NCBI GenBank assembly: GCA_016932835.1
Contig: JAFGCD010000031.1
Coordinates: 1 to 36,319 of the forward strand
Direction of reading: 5' to 3'
Origin: Sedimentisphaerales bacterium
Lineage (GTDB): Bacteria; Planctomycetota; Phycisphaerae; Sedimentisphaerales; Anaerobacaceae
DNA length: 36,319 nt
Part shown: piece after piece, positions 22,884 to 30,928 of the stretch
Layout: each line of letters opens with the position of its first letter
Numbering within the stretch: position 1 is the first letter of the stretch
The notes under the pieces: generated by a model
The model's input: only the letters and a program-made list of their open reading frames with translations
The model's database searches: none
What the model was told of the DNA's origin: nothing
Position numbers and translations under genes: made by a program

Positions 22884-23728
22884 TGAATCGAGAACGAACG
22901 ATAATACTTGCGGTGGTTGTTCTTGCCTGCGGGGCGGTTTCTTTTTTCAATGCCCGTTCGACGGCGCTGAGCGAGCTCGATGGGCGGCAGGGGCCGGCGC
23001 AAGGTTGGCTGGCGGGCGCGTCCGAAGCTACGATCAAGCTCGAGGAGCAGTTCGGCGAGCAACTGGACGTGCTGCTGAAAGCGCTTACAGCCGAGCAGAA
23101 ATCGCTTTCCAATTCGCTGGATGATCCGTCCACATCGGATTCGGCTGTGCTGGAACAGAGTGACAGGGTTATTTCGGCTCGCGAGGACCTGGTAAGGGCC
23201 GTGGGGCGGCATATCGTCGAGCTGCGCGGCAAGCTGTCTGCGGGAAAGCGCGACTACCTGATGGGTATTTGTGCCGAGGCCGTTCGGGGTCCAATATCGC
23301 GACTTGGCGGCGGCGGTTACGGGCGCGGTCGCGGCGGGGGCATGAGTCGCGGAGGCGGAGCGGGCGGCAGGTCGGCTGAGAGGGTCAGGGCGAGATTGGC
23401 ACGCAGGCTGAGACTCGACGAAGAGCAGGTCAAGGTGTTGGAGGAAAAAGACCCGGATTTCGAGGCCGTTTCGGCGGGTTTGCGTGATGCACTTACGTCC
23501 GAGAGGGCGAAACTTGCGGCTGTGTTCGAGGATCCCGAGAGCAGTAATGATGAACTGTTAGGGCAAATCGAGTCGTTGATAACGACACACAGCCGGATCG
23601 AGAGGCGAATGGCCGAGCATGTTCTGGTTTTGCGTCCGTATCTGAGTGCGGAGCAGCAGAAGTGGCTGATCGGCCTGTGCCGTCGCGGATTCGGGTCGGA
23701 AGGGCCTATGAGACCGGGTAACCAGTAG
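22883..23728 (+). CDS. Exported protein with two Spy/CpxP-like helical repeats
   Basis: This 281-residue protein has an N-terminal membrane/signal segment (IILAVVVLACGAVSFF). Two related helical repeats follow at ~61-130 and ~197-266. Both show a DP-x-S turn, a central Arg-rich helix, and an LR-x-x-LSA ... L-x-GIC/GLC end. A flexible Gly/Arg-rich linker (~141-163, GGGGYGRGRGGG) separates them. The pattern resembles Spy/CpxP-type periplasmic chaperone or sensor proteins, with the second repeat opening on LRLDEEQVKVL. Following a sigma/anti-sigma pair, it may feed envelope or metal stress signals to the system. The family match is by pattern only. Confidence 0.7.
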   Translation: MNRERTIILAVVVLACGAVSFFNARSTALSELDGRQGPAQGWLAGASEATIKLEEQFGEQLDVLLKALTAEQKSLSNSLDDPSTSDSAVLEQSDRVISAREDLVRAVGRHIVELRGKLSAGKRDYLMGICAEAVRGPISRLGGGGYGRGRGGGMSRGGGAGGRSAERVRARLARRLRLDEEQVKVLEEKDPDFEAVSAGLRDALTSERAKLAAVFEDPESSNDELLGQIESLITTHSRIERRMAEHVLVLRPYLSAEQQKWLIGLCRRGFGSEGPMRPGNQ

Positions 23729-23876
23729 TCGGGCCGGGGAAGGCCTGGCCCGGGCGGCGGCGTCCGATTAGTCCGCGGCTGAGTGTTGCGACATCATCGC
23801 GGGCCTTTTACGCGAGGCATTCCGGCAGCTTGAGGCCTGTTGCTAAAGACGCAGAAAGACAAAGGGCGTCGCTTTA

Positions 23877-24722
23877 TCACTGTTCGTTGTCACAATCGCC
23901 TTCCAGCTCCAGGATTTCGCGCATCTGGCTGGGATGAATCCCTGCCCGGTCGGCGATTTCGCGCATTGTCATTTCAGCGTCCGCGGTGAAACCTTTGTCT
24001 CGCAGACGTGCTATCGTTGCATTAAGTTCGATGCCCTCGCTGATGCAGAACTCGTTGAGCGTCATGCGGCCCATGCCGCGGCGGGCAACATTTGTGGTTT
24101 GTCCTCGTCCTTCGCCTGCTCTGCCGCGGCCCGCCTGCAAGGTGTCTATGTCTTCGATATCCCGGGTTTTGGGTCTGTTTGTACCTTGGGGCTGAGGCTC
24201 GCTGTCGCTTTGCAGAAGGGAATTTCGTCCGCCTCTTCGTCCCTGGCCGGCGTGCTCGGTGCGGTCGGTTGAGAGGCCGTGCTTATAGGTATCCTGCCAA
24301 TCTATCAGAGACTTAAATGGCCATGCGGCGTGTATAGTCCCGACATATACGACCAGACATATCAGCAAGGCGGCGACCCATTCGGTCCTCAGACCAATGT
24401 TCCGGCCGATCTTTGTCTTGAAGTAGCTCTTTATTGCAGACCAGTTAAAGTAGATGTGGAAGCCTGCTGCGACGAGAAATACGGTGCTGAACCAGACGTG
24501 AACGGCTTCGAATTGTTCTTTGCTGTGCCCCCAGAGCACCCAGGAAGTGTCGCGAGCGATCCTGCAGGATGGAGCAAAGAAAAGCCCGAGTCCGGTAATA
24601 GTCATCAGTACGAAGGAAAAGGCCGTCAGCAGCGATACAAACTTCCTTTTGTGGAACGGCGTACTTTCTTTGGCGGCTTTATTTGCCTGTTCGTTCGACG
24701 TTTTTTCTGTTTTTTTGGCCAT
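23877..24722 (-). CDS. DUF4405-domain membrane protein with C-terminal HTH-like region
   Basis: This 281-residue protein has a charged N-terminal tail and several predicted membrane helices (~32-52, ~75-100, ~115-135). The pattern EAVHVWFSTVFLVAAGFHIYFNW has two histidines that fit the cytochrome-b-like DUF4405 family, where they may bind haem. A long linker rich in Gly, Arg and Gln follows. The C-terminal ~60 residues (TLNEFCISEGIEL..., MREIADRAGIHPSQMREIL) look helical and HTH-like. ATG 24722 has GGAG seven bases upstream; the earlier in-frame start at 24761 is weaker. The 148-base gap before it (23729-23876) contains only a G/C-rich inverted repeat with no T-run. The function is probably electron transfer at the membrane. 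Confidence 0.72.
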   Translation of the reverse strand: MAKKTEKTSNEQANKAAKESTPFHKRKFVSLLTAFSFVLMTITGLGLFFAPSCRIARDTSWVLWGHSKEQFEAVHVWFSTVFLVAAGFHIYFNWSAIKSYFKTKIGRNIGLRTEWVAALLICLVVYVGTIHAAWPFKSLIDWQDTYKHGLSTDRTEHAGQGRRGGRNSLLQSDSEPQPQGTNRPKTRDIEDIDTLQAGRGRAGEGRGQTTNVARRGMGRMTLNEFCISEGIELNATIARLRDKGFTADAEMTMREIADRAGIHPSQMREILELEGDCDNEQ

Positions 24723-24848
24723 TTTACGTCTCCATATAGAGAAACTCTGTCTGCGAATCATTTGTTCAGGCGTGTCGGCCTTACGTTAAGTTAAACGCAT
24801 GTCGGGGGCGGTCCCTGCGGAGATTTTCGTAAGATTGTCGATAAGGAA

Positions 24849-25418
24849 TCAAGGTGCGGGCGGGCTTTGGCCTGGAGATTGCTTCAGGGCACGCTTGAGA
24901 GACCTTTTCTGGGCATGTCGTCTGTATCTGGTGATGAGGGCGTATGCGAGGTAGTAACCGGCGATTGCCACAGGCAGGCCTATGATTATTCCTCCTGCGG
25001 TCATCGCCAACATTACTTCGGGGGTTTTTCGGAACAATCCGAGGACGACATCGAAGCTGAACTCCTTCGGTAGTTGAAAGACCTCATCGTGTCCGAGGAA
25101 TTTGGCGCCTGTGACATAGGTTATCGTGTAGATAATCGGGGCAGTGACCGGATTGGTAACCCATACTCCGATGGCGGCGGAGATTTTGTTCCACTTTAGC
25201 AGGGCGGCGATCGAGACTGCTATCACCATCTGGAATCCCAGAGTCGGGGACATCCCGACAAAGAGGCCCAATGCCAGGCCAAGGGCAATCTCTCTCGGCC
25301 TGCCTCTGATTTGGAGGAACCTATGGTATATCCTGCGTAAGAGTTCGCGATAGGTTACGGCGTGCTTCTGGGGTTGTACCGGTGTTTTTGTTTCTTCTTT
25401 CAATGGGTATTCCGCCAT
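24849..25418 (-). CDS. DUF2062 membrane protein
   Basis: This 189-residue DUF2062 protein has the family hallmark GRPREIALGLALGLFVGMSPTLGFQ (seen as REIALGLALG and FVGMSPTLG). Further features are WNKISAAIGVWVTNPVTAP and a pair of C-terminal membrane helices around GIIIGLPVAIAGYY. The family is a small inner-membrane protein of unknown role, sometimes fused to glycosyltransferases. I favour ATG 25418 because a candidate -10 element overlaps the alternative ATG at 25454. It ends with a basic tail (RYRRHAQKRSLKRALK). Confidence 0.85.
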   Translation of the reverse strand: MAEYPLKEETKTPVQPQKHAVTYRELLRRIYHRFLQIRGRPREIALGLALGLFVGMSPTLGFQMVIAVSIAALLKWNKISAAIGVWVTNPVTAPIIYTITYVTGAKFLGHDEVFQLPKEFSFDVVLGLFRKTPEVMLAMTAGGIIIGLPVAIAGYYLAYALITRYRRHAQKRSLKRALKQSPGQSPPAP

Positions 25419-25449
25419 GAGCAGATGCCTGTATTCGTGAGTTTTTATG

Positions 25450-25479
25450 AGCATAGCCTATATCGTCTCGACTTGCCAA
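25450..25479 (-). promoter_or_regulatory. Candidate promoter for DUF2062 gene
   Basis: On the minus strand, TTGGCA (five of six), 18 bases, then TATGCT. The -10 covers the ATG at 25454, so that ATG would not be transcribed; this favours the start at 25418. The remainder of the divergent gap (25480-25630) holds nothing I recognise. Confidence 0.35.
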
Positions 25480-25630
25480 CAAAAAGCACAGCTTCATTTG
25501 TTTTGGGCCTTCGGTTGTCTGTTTCGCCGGTTTGGAAAAACTTGTGGACGGAGGGGAAGCGGGTGGTTATTCTGTTTTCGGGTGATGGTTGCATGGAAGC
25601 GATTTATTCAGGGGCTATGAGGCCGGGCCT

Positions 25631-27056
25631 ATGGCAGACGAATCGAAGGCGGGCGACGGATTGATGATTAAGCAGGCGCCCGTCGGGCTTGCGGCGCTCG
25701 CTTTGGTCGGGCCGTCATTTATCTGGGCGGCGGAGTATATCGGGGCCTGGGAGGTCGTGATCGCCACGCGGACGGGGGCGATTCTCGGTACGACGGTGCT
25801 CTGGGCGGTCGTTGGGGGGGTTTTTCTGAAGTTCTGGATAGGAGTCAGCGGGGCCCGTTATACCGTCTGCACGGGGGAGGGGATGATGGATATGTTCTCG
25901 CGGATGCCGGGTCCGCGTCATTTGGTGGTGTGGCTGGTGCTCGTGGTGCAGATTGTCTGCGGGGTGCTTGCGATAGGGACGCTTGCGACAATGGCGGGTA
26001 CTTTCATCAATGGGCTTGTCGGTTGTATCAGTCCGAAATTAGGGGGTTGGCTGGCGGGATTCTTCGCTCTTGCGGTGGCGTGGTCGGGAGTTTTCGGCGT
26101 TTTGAAGATCGTGATGAGCCTTTTCGTGCTGGTGATTGTGTTGGGTGCGTTCTATATTGCCGGCCACGTCATGCCGGGATTCAATGAGCTTATGGCGGGT
26201 TTTTCGCTGAAGCTGGGAGAGGTTCCGATGTGGGCGCGGTCTATCGAGGGGGTTTCGAGCAGTTCGTGGGACGAGCTGCTTCCGGTCCTGGGGTGGGGGG
26301 CGGGCGGTTTTGCGAGCCAGGTCTGGTACACTTACTGGGTGATCGGGGCCGGTTACGGGGCGACGGCGGGTCGCGGTTGTCGGTGCGCTTGGGAAGATGA
26401 GCGCCGCGACGGCGGCGAAGATCAAGGGCTGGTGCAGGGTGCTTTACCTGGATTCGGGATTCGCGATGGTTTTGGGGGTGGTTGTGACGGGGGCGTTTTT
26501 GATTGCGGGGGCCGGGATATTGGGCGCAGCGCAGACAGCGCCGAGCAACGACAAAATGGCGGCGACTCTTTCCGAGGTTTTTTCGATGAGGTGGGACTGG
26601 GTGGGAGGTTTTGTCTTCAAGTTCTGCGGGGCTATAGCGATGATTTCGACGATGGTGGGGCAGTTGGCGGGCTGGCCGAGGCTGGTTGCCGACGGGTGCA
26701 GGATTTGCATTCCGGGATTCGAGAAGAGATTTCGCTGGAAGGCGCAGTTCAGAATATTCCTTGTTTTCTTTTTCATCTTCAGCATGCTCGTTGTTTTCAT
26801 GTTGGGGCAGAAGCCGGTATTCCTGCTGAAACTGTCTTCGATACTGGAGGGGGTGCTCCTGACGGCTCTGCAGGCGTTTTGTGTCGGCGTGGGGCTTTTC
26901 TACGTGCTGCCTCGGCTGCTGTCGAAAGAGGCTTATGCTGTGCTCAAGCCGAACCGGATATTTGCTGCGGGACTGGTTGTCACGTTCGTGTTCTTCAGTT
27001 ATATGTGTATCTGGCGGATTCCGGCGACGCTGGCTGGGTTGCTTGGTGGCCGGTAA
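25631..27056 (+). pseudogene. Nramp-family-like metal transporter, interrupted by a frameshift
   Basis: Two adjoining reading frames together encode one Nramp-like transporter of about 475 residues. The first begins MADESKAGDG with IKQAPVGLAALALVGPSF and runs to about 26370. The second carries KMSAATAAKIKGW through the last helices to TAA 27054-27056. Removing one G from GGG at 26368-26370 joins them as YGATAVAVVGALGKM. The predicted membrane helices are otherwise intact. The canonical Nramp DPGN metal motif of helix 1 reads GPSF here, so even an intact protein would be a divergent member. It may be a sequencing error, a real pseudogene or, less likely, a programmed shift. Confidence 0.75.
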
Positions 27057-27189
27057 GGAGAAAAGTTGGAAAGTTAAAGTGTTGGGTTCAAAGTTATAAG
27101 GCAAAAGTGCATAGGGTTTTGGCGTTATTATGGTTGGAATCGTGTGGTTGTTTATTCGGAGATAGTAAGAGATAAGGGAGGTACTTGTT
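27057..27189. other. Intergenic region between Nramp-like and GntP genes
   Basis: This A/T-richer stretch has repetitive wording (GTTGGAAAGTTAAAG, GGTTCAAAGTTATAAGG), typical of degenerate intergenic repeat. GGGAGG at 27176-27181 is the ribosome-binding site for the next gene, eight bases before a TTG start. No clear promoter is visible. Confidence 0.4.
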
Positions 27190-28671
27190 TTGTTCGGTCT
27201 TAATCCTTTGGTCATACTGGGTGTCGGGGTGGCGGTTGTCATCGGAATGATTGTCGTGCTTCGGATCAACGCGTTTGTCGCGCTTATCACGGCTGCGATA
27301 GTCGTGAGCTTTCTGGCTCCGGGCGCCGGGGCGGAAAAGGTATCCCGGGTGGCGTATGAATTCGGCAGGACCGCAGGTAAGATCGGCATCGTTATCGCGA
27401 TGGCTGCGGTGATCGGTCGTTGCCTTATCGAGAGCGGAGCGGCGGACCGGATTGTGCGGATGTTCGTTCGGCTTTTAGGAGAGAAGCGCTGCACCGTTTC
27501 TTTGATGTCGAGCGGTTTTGTTCTGTCGATTCCGGTTTTCTTCGATACGGTGTTTTATCTTCTTCTTCCCCTGGCTCGTTCGATGCATCGTCATACGAAG
27601 AAGAGCTACCTTCTTCTGATACTGGCGATGGGGGCGGGTGCGTCTATTACTCATTCACTGGTTCCTCCGACTCCCGGTCCGCTTTTGATAGCCGGGGCGC
27701 TCGGCATCGACATCGGTACGATGATAGGGATAGGGCTTTTAGTCGCGGTTCCGACGGCGATAGTTATCCTTCTGTTTATCGGGGCTCTTGCGAAACGTAT
27801 GGCTATTCCGATGCGTCCTTTGGAGGGTAGTCGTGCGGAACCGGCGACTTTATCGGACGATAAGCTGCCGGGTCTTCTGTGGTCGCTTATGCCGATAGTG
27901 CTTCCGGTGTTGATGATATCGGCGAATACTGTGGTGAAAGGTTTGGCTGATAGGGCGGATCAGACGGTTGTGGAGTTGAACGCTGCTGCGGCTGCGGCGA
28001 CGGATTCGGCAGTGGCGGAGATGACGGCGGCGATAGAGGCGGCGGCAGAGAGGGCGGCGACTTACGAAAAGGCCAGCGGGGTGACGGCGGTTTTCGGGGA
28101 TGCGAATTTTGCGATGCTTGTTGCGGCGGCCTTTGCTATTGTCGTTTTGTGGCGTCAGCGCCGGCCGAGCAGAGACGAACTGGCGAAGGTTATCGAGAGT
28201 TCGCTGATGAGCGGCGGCGTTATTATCCTGATTACCAGTGCGGGCGGGGCTTTCGGGAAGATGCTCGAAGCGGCGCAGATCGGGCCGGCTATCACGAAGA
28301 TGGTGGTCGGTGAGACGGCGGGGCCGATAGCGGGGATGCCGATGCTGGTGATCGCGTTTTTCGTTGCGTTTCTCATCAAGTTCGCACAGGGTTCGAGTAC
28401 GGTCTCGATGATCGCAACTTCGGGGATACTGGCGCCGCTGATTGTTTCGAAGGAGGCTTTGGGCTTCCATCCTGTTTATGTTGCGACGGCTATCGGTTTC
28501 GGGGCGCAGTGCGGCAACTGGATGAACGACAGCGGGTTCTGGATTTTCGCGAAGATGAGCGGGCTGACCGAGGTCGAGACGCTGAAGACCTGGACGGTGA
28601 CGGTCAGTACGCTTGCGATTATCGGGTTTCTATTTACGCTGCTGTTTGCGAATATCCTGCCGCTGGTGTAG
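27190..28671 (+). CDS. GntP-family gluconate-type permease
   Basis: This 493-residue transporter of the GntP (gluconate:H+ symporter) family imports gluconate or related sugar acids. Many hydrophobic helices are visible, with the family segment THSLVPPTPGPLLIAG (~154-169) and the late pair KFAQGSSTVSMI and GNWMNDSGFW. The region between two helices (~250-296) is an Ala/Glu-rich probable coiled coil (ELNAAAAAATDSAVAEM, AAIEAAAERA) that looks like an insertion in the cytoplasmic or periplasmic loop. The start is TTG with a strong GGGAGG eight bases upstream. It follows the frameshifted Nramp-like gene. Confidence 0.87.
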   Translation: MFGLNPLVILGVGVAVVIGMIVVLRINAFVALITAAIVVSFLAPGAGAEKVSRVAYEFGRTAGKIGIVIAMAAVIGRCLIESGAADRIVRMFVRLLGEKRCTVSLMSSGFVLSIPVFFDTVFYLLLPLARSMHRHTKKSYLLLILAMGAGASITHSLVPPTPGPLLIAGALGIDIGTMIGIGLLVAVPTAIVILLFIGALAKRMAIPMRPLEGSRAEPATLSDDKLPGLLWSLMPIVLPVLMISANTVVKGLADRADQTVVELNAAAAAATDSAVAEMTAAIEAAAERAATYEKASGVTAVFGDANFAMLVAAAFAIVVLWRQRRPSRDELAKVIESSLMSGGVIILITSAGGAFGKMLEAAQIGPAITKMVVGETAGPIAGMPMLVIAFFVAFLIKFAQGSSTVSMIATSGILAPLIVSKEALGFHPVYVATAIGFGAQCGNWMNDSGFWIFAKMSGLTEVETLKTWTVTVSTLAIIGFLFTLLFANILPLV

Positions 28672-28689
28672 GAAAAGCGAGGGGCGGAG

Positions 28690-29469
28690 TCAGTCGGGCT
28701 TTATTATATCGGCGGCCCTTTGGAGGATGTGGTCGGGCTGGTATGGGAAGAGGGCGAGGTGGTGCTGTTTTGTGATTCCGCTGAGGACGAGGGCGGTTTC
28801 TATTTCTGATTCTATTCCGGCGATGATGTCGGTATCCATTCTGTCGCCGATGATGAGGGTCTCTTCGAGGCGACAGTCGAGTCTTTTCATGGCGTGGCGC
28901 ATCATCAGGGGGTTTGGCTTTCCGATGAAGTATGCCTTTCTGTCGGTGGCGAGTTCTATCGGGGCCACGAGCGCGCGACAGGCGGGGACAATTCCTCTTT
29001 CGGAGGGTCCTGTGAGGTCTGAGTTTGTGCCGATGAGCTTTGCCCCGTTCAGCACGAGATGTACGGCCAATTCGATCTGCTCGAAGTTGTAGGTTCGCGA
29101 TTCTCCGACAACGACGTATTCGGGGCTGACGTTGTCTATGTAGAAGCCGGCGTCGTGGAGGGCGTTTATAAGGCCGGATTCGCCGATGGCATAGACTCCA
29201 ACGTTTGGGTTCTGCTCGGCGAGGAAGCCGGCAGTTGCCTGCGCGGAGGTGTAGAAGGCGTCGAGGCCGACGTCTATTCCCATCCTGGCGAGCTTCTGGC
29301 GCAGCTCCTTGGGCGACTTTGCGGAGCTGTTGGTCAGGAAGAGGAATTTCTTTTTCCGGTCTTTGAGCCAGTTGACGAATTCCTTTGCGCCTTCGACGAG
29401 CCTGTCGCCGTGGTAAATGACTCCATCCATATCGCAGATGAATCCGTTTTTTTGCCTGAGGCTCTTCAT
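28690..29469 (-). CDS. HAD-superfamily class IIA (NagD-like) phosphatase
   Basis: This 259-residue phosphatase of the HAD-IIA group has motif I DMDGVIYHGDRLVEG (~13-27; nucleophile Asp and acid Asp), motif II LTNSSAKSP (~46-54), the lysine KPNPLMMRHAM and motif III/IV IGDRMDTDIIAGIE. The class includes NagD and phosphoglycolate/4-nitrophenyl-phosphatase-type enzymes acting on small phosphates; the exact substrate is unknown. The stop lies 18 bases from the convergent GntP stop. No Shine-Dalgarno sequence precedes ATG, and a TTGACA-type promoter lies immediately upstream, so the mRNA may be leaderless. Confidence 0.9.
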   Translation of the reverse strand: MKSLRQKNGFICDMDGVIYHGDRLVEGAKEFVNWLKDRKKKFLFLTNSSAKSPKELRQKLARMGIDVGLDAFYTSAQATAGFLAEQNPNVGVYAIGESGLINALHDAGFYIDNVSPEYVVVGESRTYNFEQIELAVHLVLNGAKLIGTNSDLTGPSERGIVPACRALVAPIELATDRKAYFIGKPNPLMMRHAMKRLDCRLEETLIIGDRMDTDIIAGIESEIETALVLSGITKQHHLALFPYQPDHILQRAADIIKPD

Positions 29470-29477
29470 TTGTTAAG

Positions 29478-29506
29478 TGTATGCACTATTCGAGCGGTTC
29501 TGTCAA
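29478..29506 (-). promoter_or_regulatory. Candidate promoter of HAD phosphatase gene
   Basis: On the minus strand a perfect TTGACA (29506-29501) precedes CATACA at a 17-base spacing, or TACACT at 19. The -10 ends within six to nine bases of the ATG, leaving almost no leader. Confidence 0.4.
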
Positions 29507-30889
29507 CTGTGCGAATAGTGTAAGGGGGGCGGTTTTTGTGATTTTTACCTTTGCGAATCGCCCTGTGAGGTTTTGCTGGGCGTTGAAGACGACTATCTGG
29601 TCGGTCGCGGTTCTGGCTGCGAGTTGGGGATTGCCGTCGTTTTCTGCGGCGTTGAGGTGGGGCTTTTTGCTGGGGCCCTCGACGAGGACTCTTACAGTTT
29701 TGCCGAGAAAGTCGCGGTTTAGGTCTTCACTGATTTTTTCCTGCACTTGGAGCAGCCTGGTATTGCGGGCCTGTTTCGTCTCGGCGGGTACGGTGTCTTC
29801 GAGTTTTTTCTCGGAGGCGGTTCCGGGGCGGGGGGAGTATTTGAAGACGAAGCAATTTCGGTAGCGGGCTTTCTCGACGAGTTCTACGGTTGCGTTGAAA
29901 TCCTCGTCGGTTTCGCCGGGGAAGCCTACTATGAAGTCTGCTGCGACAGCGATTTGGGGGACGATTTGGCGGGCCCTTTCGAGCAGGCCCAGATACCAGT
30001 CGGCGGTGTATTGGCGGTTCATTGCCTTGAGGATTCTGTCGGAGCCGCTCTGGGCGGGGATATGGAGATAGGGGCAGACCTTGGGCGAGTCGGCCATGAC
30101 TTTCAGTATCTCGTCGAAGTATTTTTCGGAGGGGTAGTTGGTTACGAATTTAATCCACTCGATGCCGTCTATCTGCGCTGTTTTGGCGAGGATGTCTGCG
30201 AGGGAGTATGTTTTATCACCGGCATTGTATTGGTATGAATTGACGGCCTGGCCGAGGAGGGTGACCTGTTTTGTGCCGGCGTCGGCGAGTTTTTTTATCT
30301 GGTCGATAATCGCCTGCGGCGGACGAGAGACTTCGGGGCCCCGGACGTAGGGGACGATGCAGTATGTGCAGAATTTGTTGCAGCCTCTCATTATTCGGAC
30401 GAATGCCTGGGCGGGGATGCTCTGTTTTTGGGTGACGGCGCAGGCGGATTCGAATTTTTCGAGTGCGTCGGTGTCTTGGTGAGGGGCGGGGCGGCGGATA
30501 TTGTCGGTGACGGCGAGTTCCTTTTTGTTGTTCTCGATCGCTTCGGCAATCAGGGCAGAGATTTGGGGTATCTGGGCGGGGCCGCAGACGATATTGACGG
30601 CCTGGTGTTCGAGCAGCTCGCGGCCTAAGCGTTGTGCCATACAGCCGATGACGCCGACGATGAGATCGGGCATGGTCTGCTTGATATGCTTGAGGTGCCC
30701 CAGGTGGGAGATAACGCGCTGTTCGGCATGCTCGCGGACCGAACAGGTATTTATGAGTACGACATTCGCATCCTTGACGCTTTCGGTCAATGTGAAACCG
30801 GCCTGCGTCAGTGAGGCAGAGACCAAGTTGGTGTCGAGCTTGTTCATCTGGCAGCCGAAGCTCTTGATATGGACTTTGATTGCGTTCAT
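29486..30889 (-). CDS. miaB: tRNA (N6-isopentenyladenosine(37)-C2)-methylthiotransferase MiaB
   Basis: This 467-residue radical-SAM methylthiotransferase adds a methylthio group to i6A37 of tRNAs. The N-terminal UPF0004 domain has Cys13 (FGCQMN), Cys49 (NTCSVREHAEQRV) and Cys83 (GCMAQR), which hold the auxiliary [4Fe-4S] cluster. The radical-SAM motif is RGCNKFCTYCIVP (Cys170, Cys174, Cys177), and a TRAM RNA-binding domain occupies the last ~65 residues. I chose ATG 30889 because family members begin MxxxKVxIxSFGCQMN; a TTG at 30928 would add 13 residues. Its promoter seems to lie over the end of the upstream radical SAM gene. Confidence 0.95.
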   Translation of the reverse strand: MNAIKVHIKSFGCQMNKLDTNLVSASLTQAGFTLTESVKDANVVLINTCSVREHAEQRVISHLGHLKHIKQTMPDLIVGVIGCMAQRLGRELLEHQAVNIVCGPAQIPQISALIAEAIENNKKELAVTDNIRRPAPHQDTDALEKFESACAVTQKQSIPAQAFVRIMRGCNKFCTYCIVPYVRGPEVSRPPQAIIDQIKKLADAGTKQVTLLGQAVNSYQYNAGDKTYSLADILAKTAQIDGIEWIKFVTNYPSEKYFDEILKVMADSPKVCPYLHIPAQSGSDRILKAMNRQYTADWYLGLLERARQIVPQIAVAADFIVGFPGETDEDFNATVELVEKARYRNCFVFKYSPRPGTASEKKLEDTVPAETKQARNTRLLQVQEKISEDLNRDFLGKTVRVLVEGPSKKPHLNAAENDGNPQLAARTATDQIVVFNAQQNLTGRFAKVKITKTAPLTLFAQLTEPLE

Positions 30890-30899
30890 AGGAGCGGTG

Positions 30900-30928
30900 A
30901 GTATATCAGGTTGGGGCAGAGGAATCAA
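30900..30928 (-). promoter_or_regulatory. Candidate promoter of miaB overlapping upstream stop codon
   Basis: Minus-strand TTGATT (30928-30923), 17 bases, then TATACT (30905-30900, five of six). The -35 covers the stop codon of the radical SAM gene and the -10 ends ten bases before the miaB ATG. No Shine-Dalgarno sequence is visible. Confidence 0.5.

Noticed and set aside
23732..23760. Terminator between the Spy-like and DUF4405 genes
   Set aside because: A GGGCC/GGCCC inverted repeat is present, but no T-run follows on either strand.
26397..27494. Long minus-strand frames across the transporter genes
   Set aside because: They run across two hydrophobic transporter genes in the opposite sense and yield Arg/Pro/His-rich products; artefacts of GC bias.
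30887..30928. miaB starting at TTG 30928 with a TTGA overlap with the previous stop
   Set aside because: It adds 13 unconserved residues before the family start MNAIKVHIKSFGCQMN and overlaps a good promoter.
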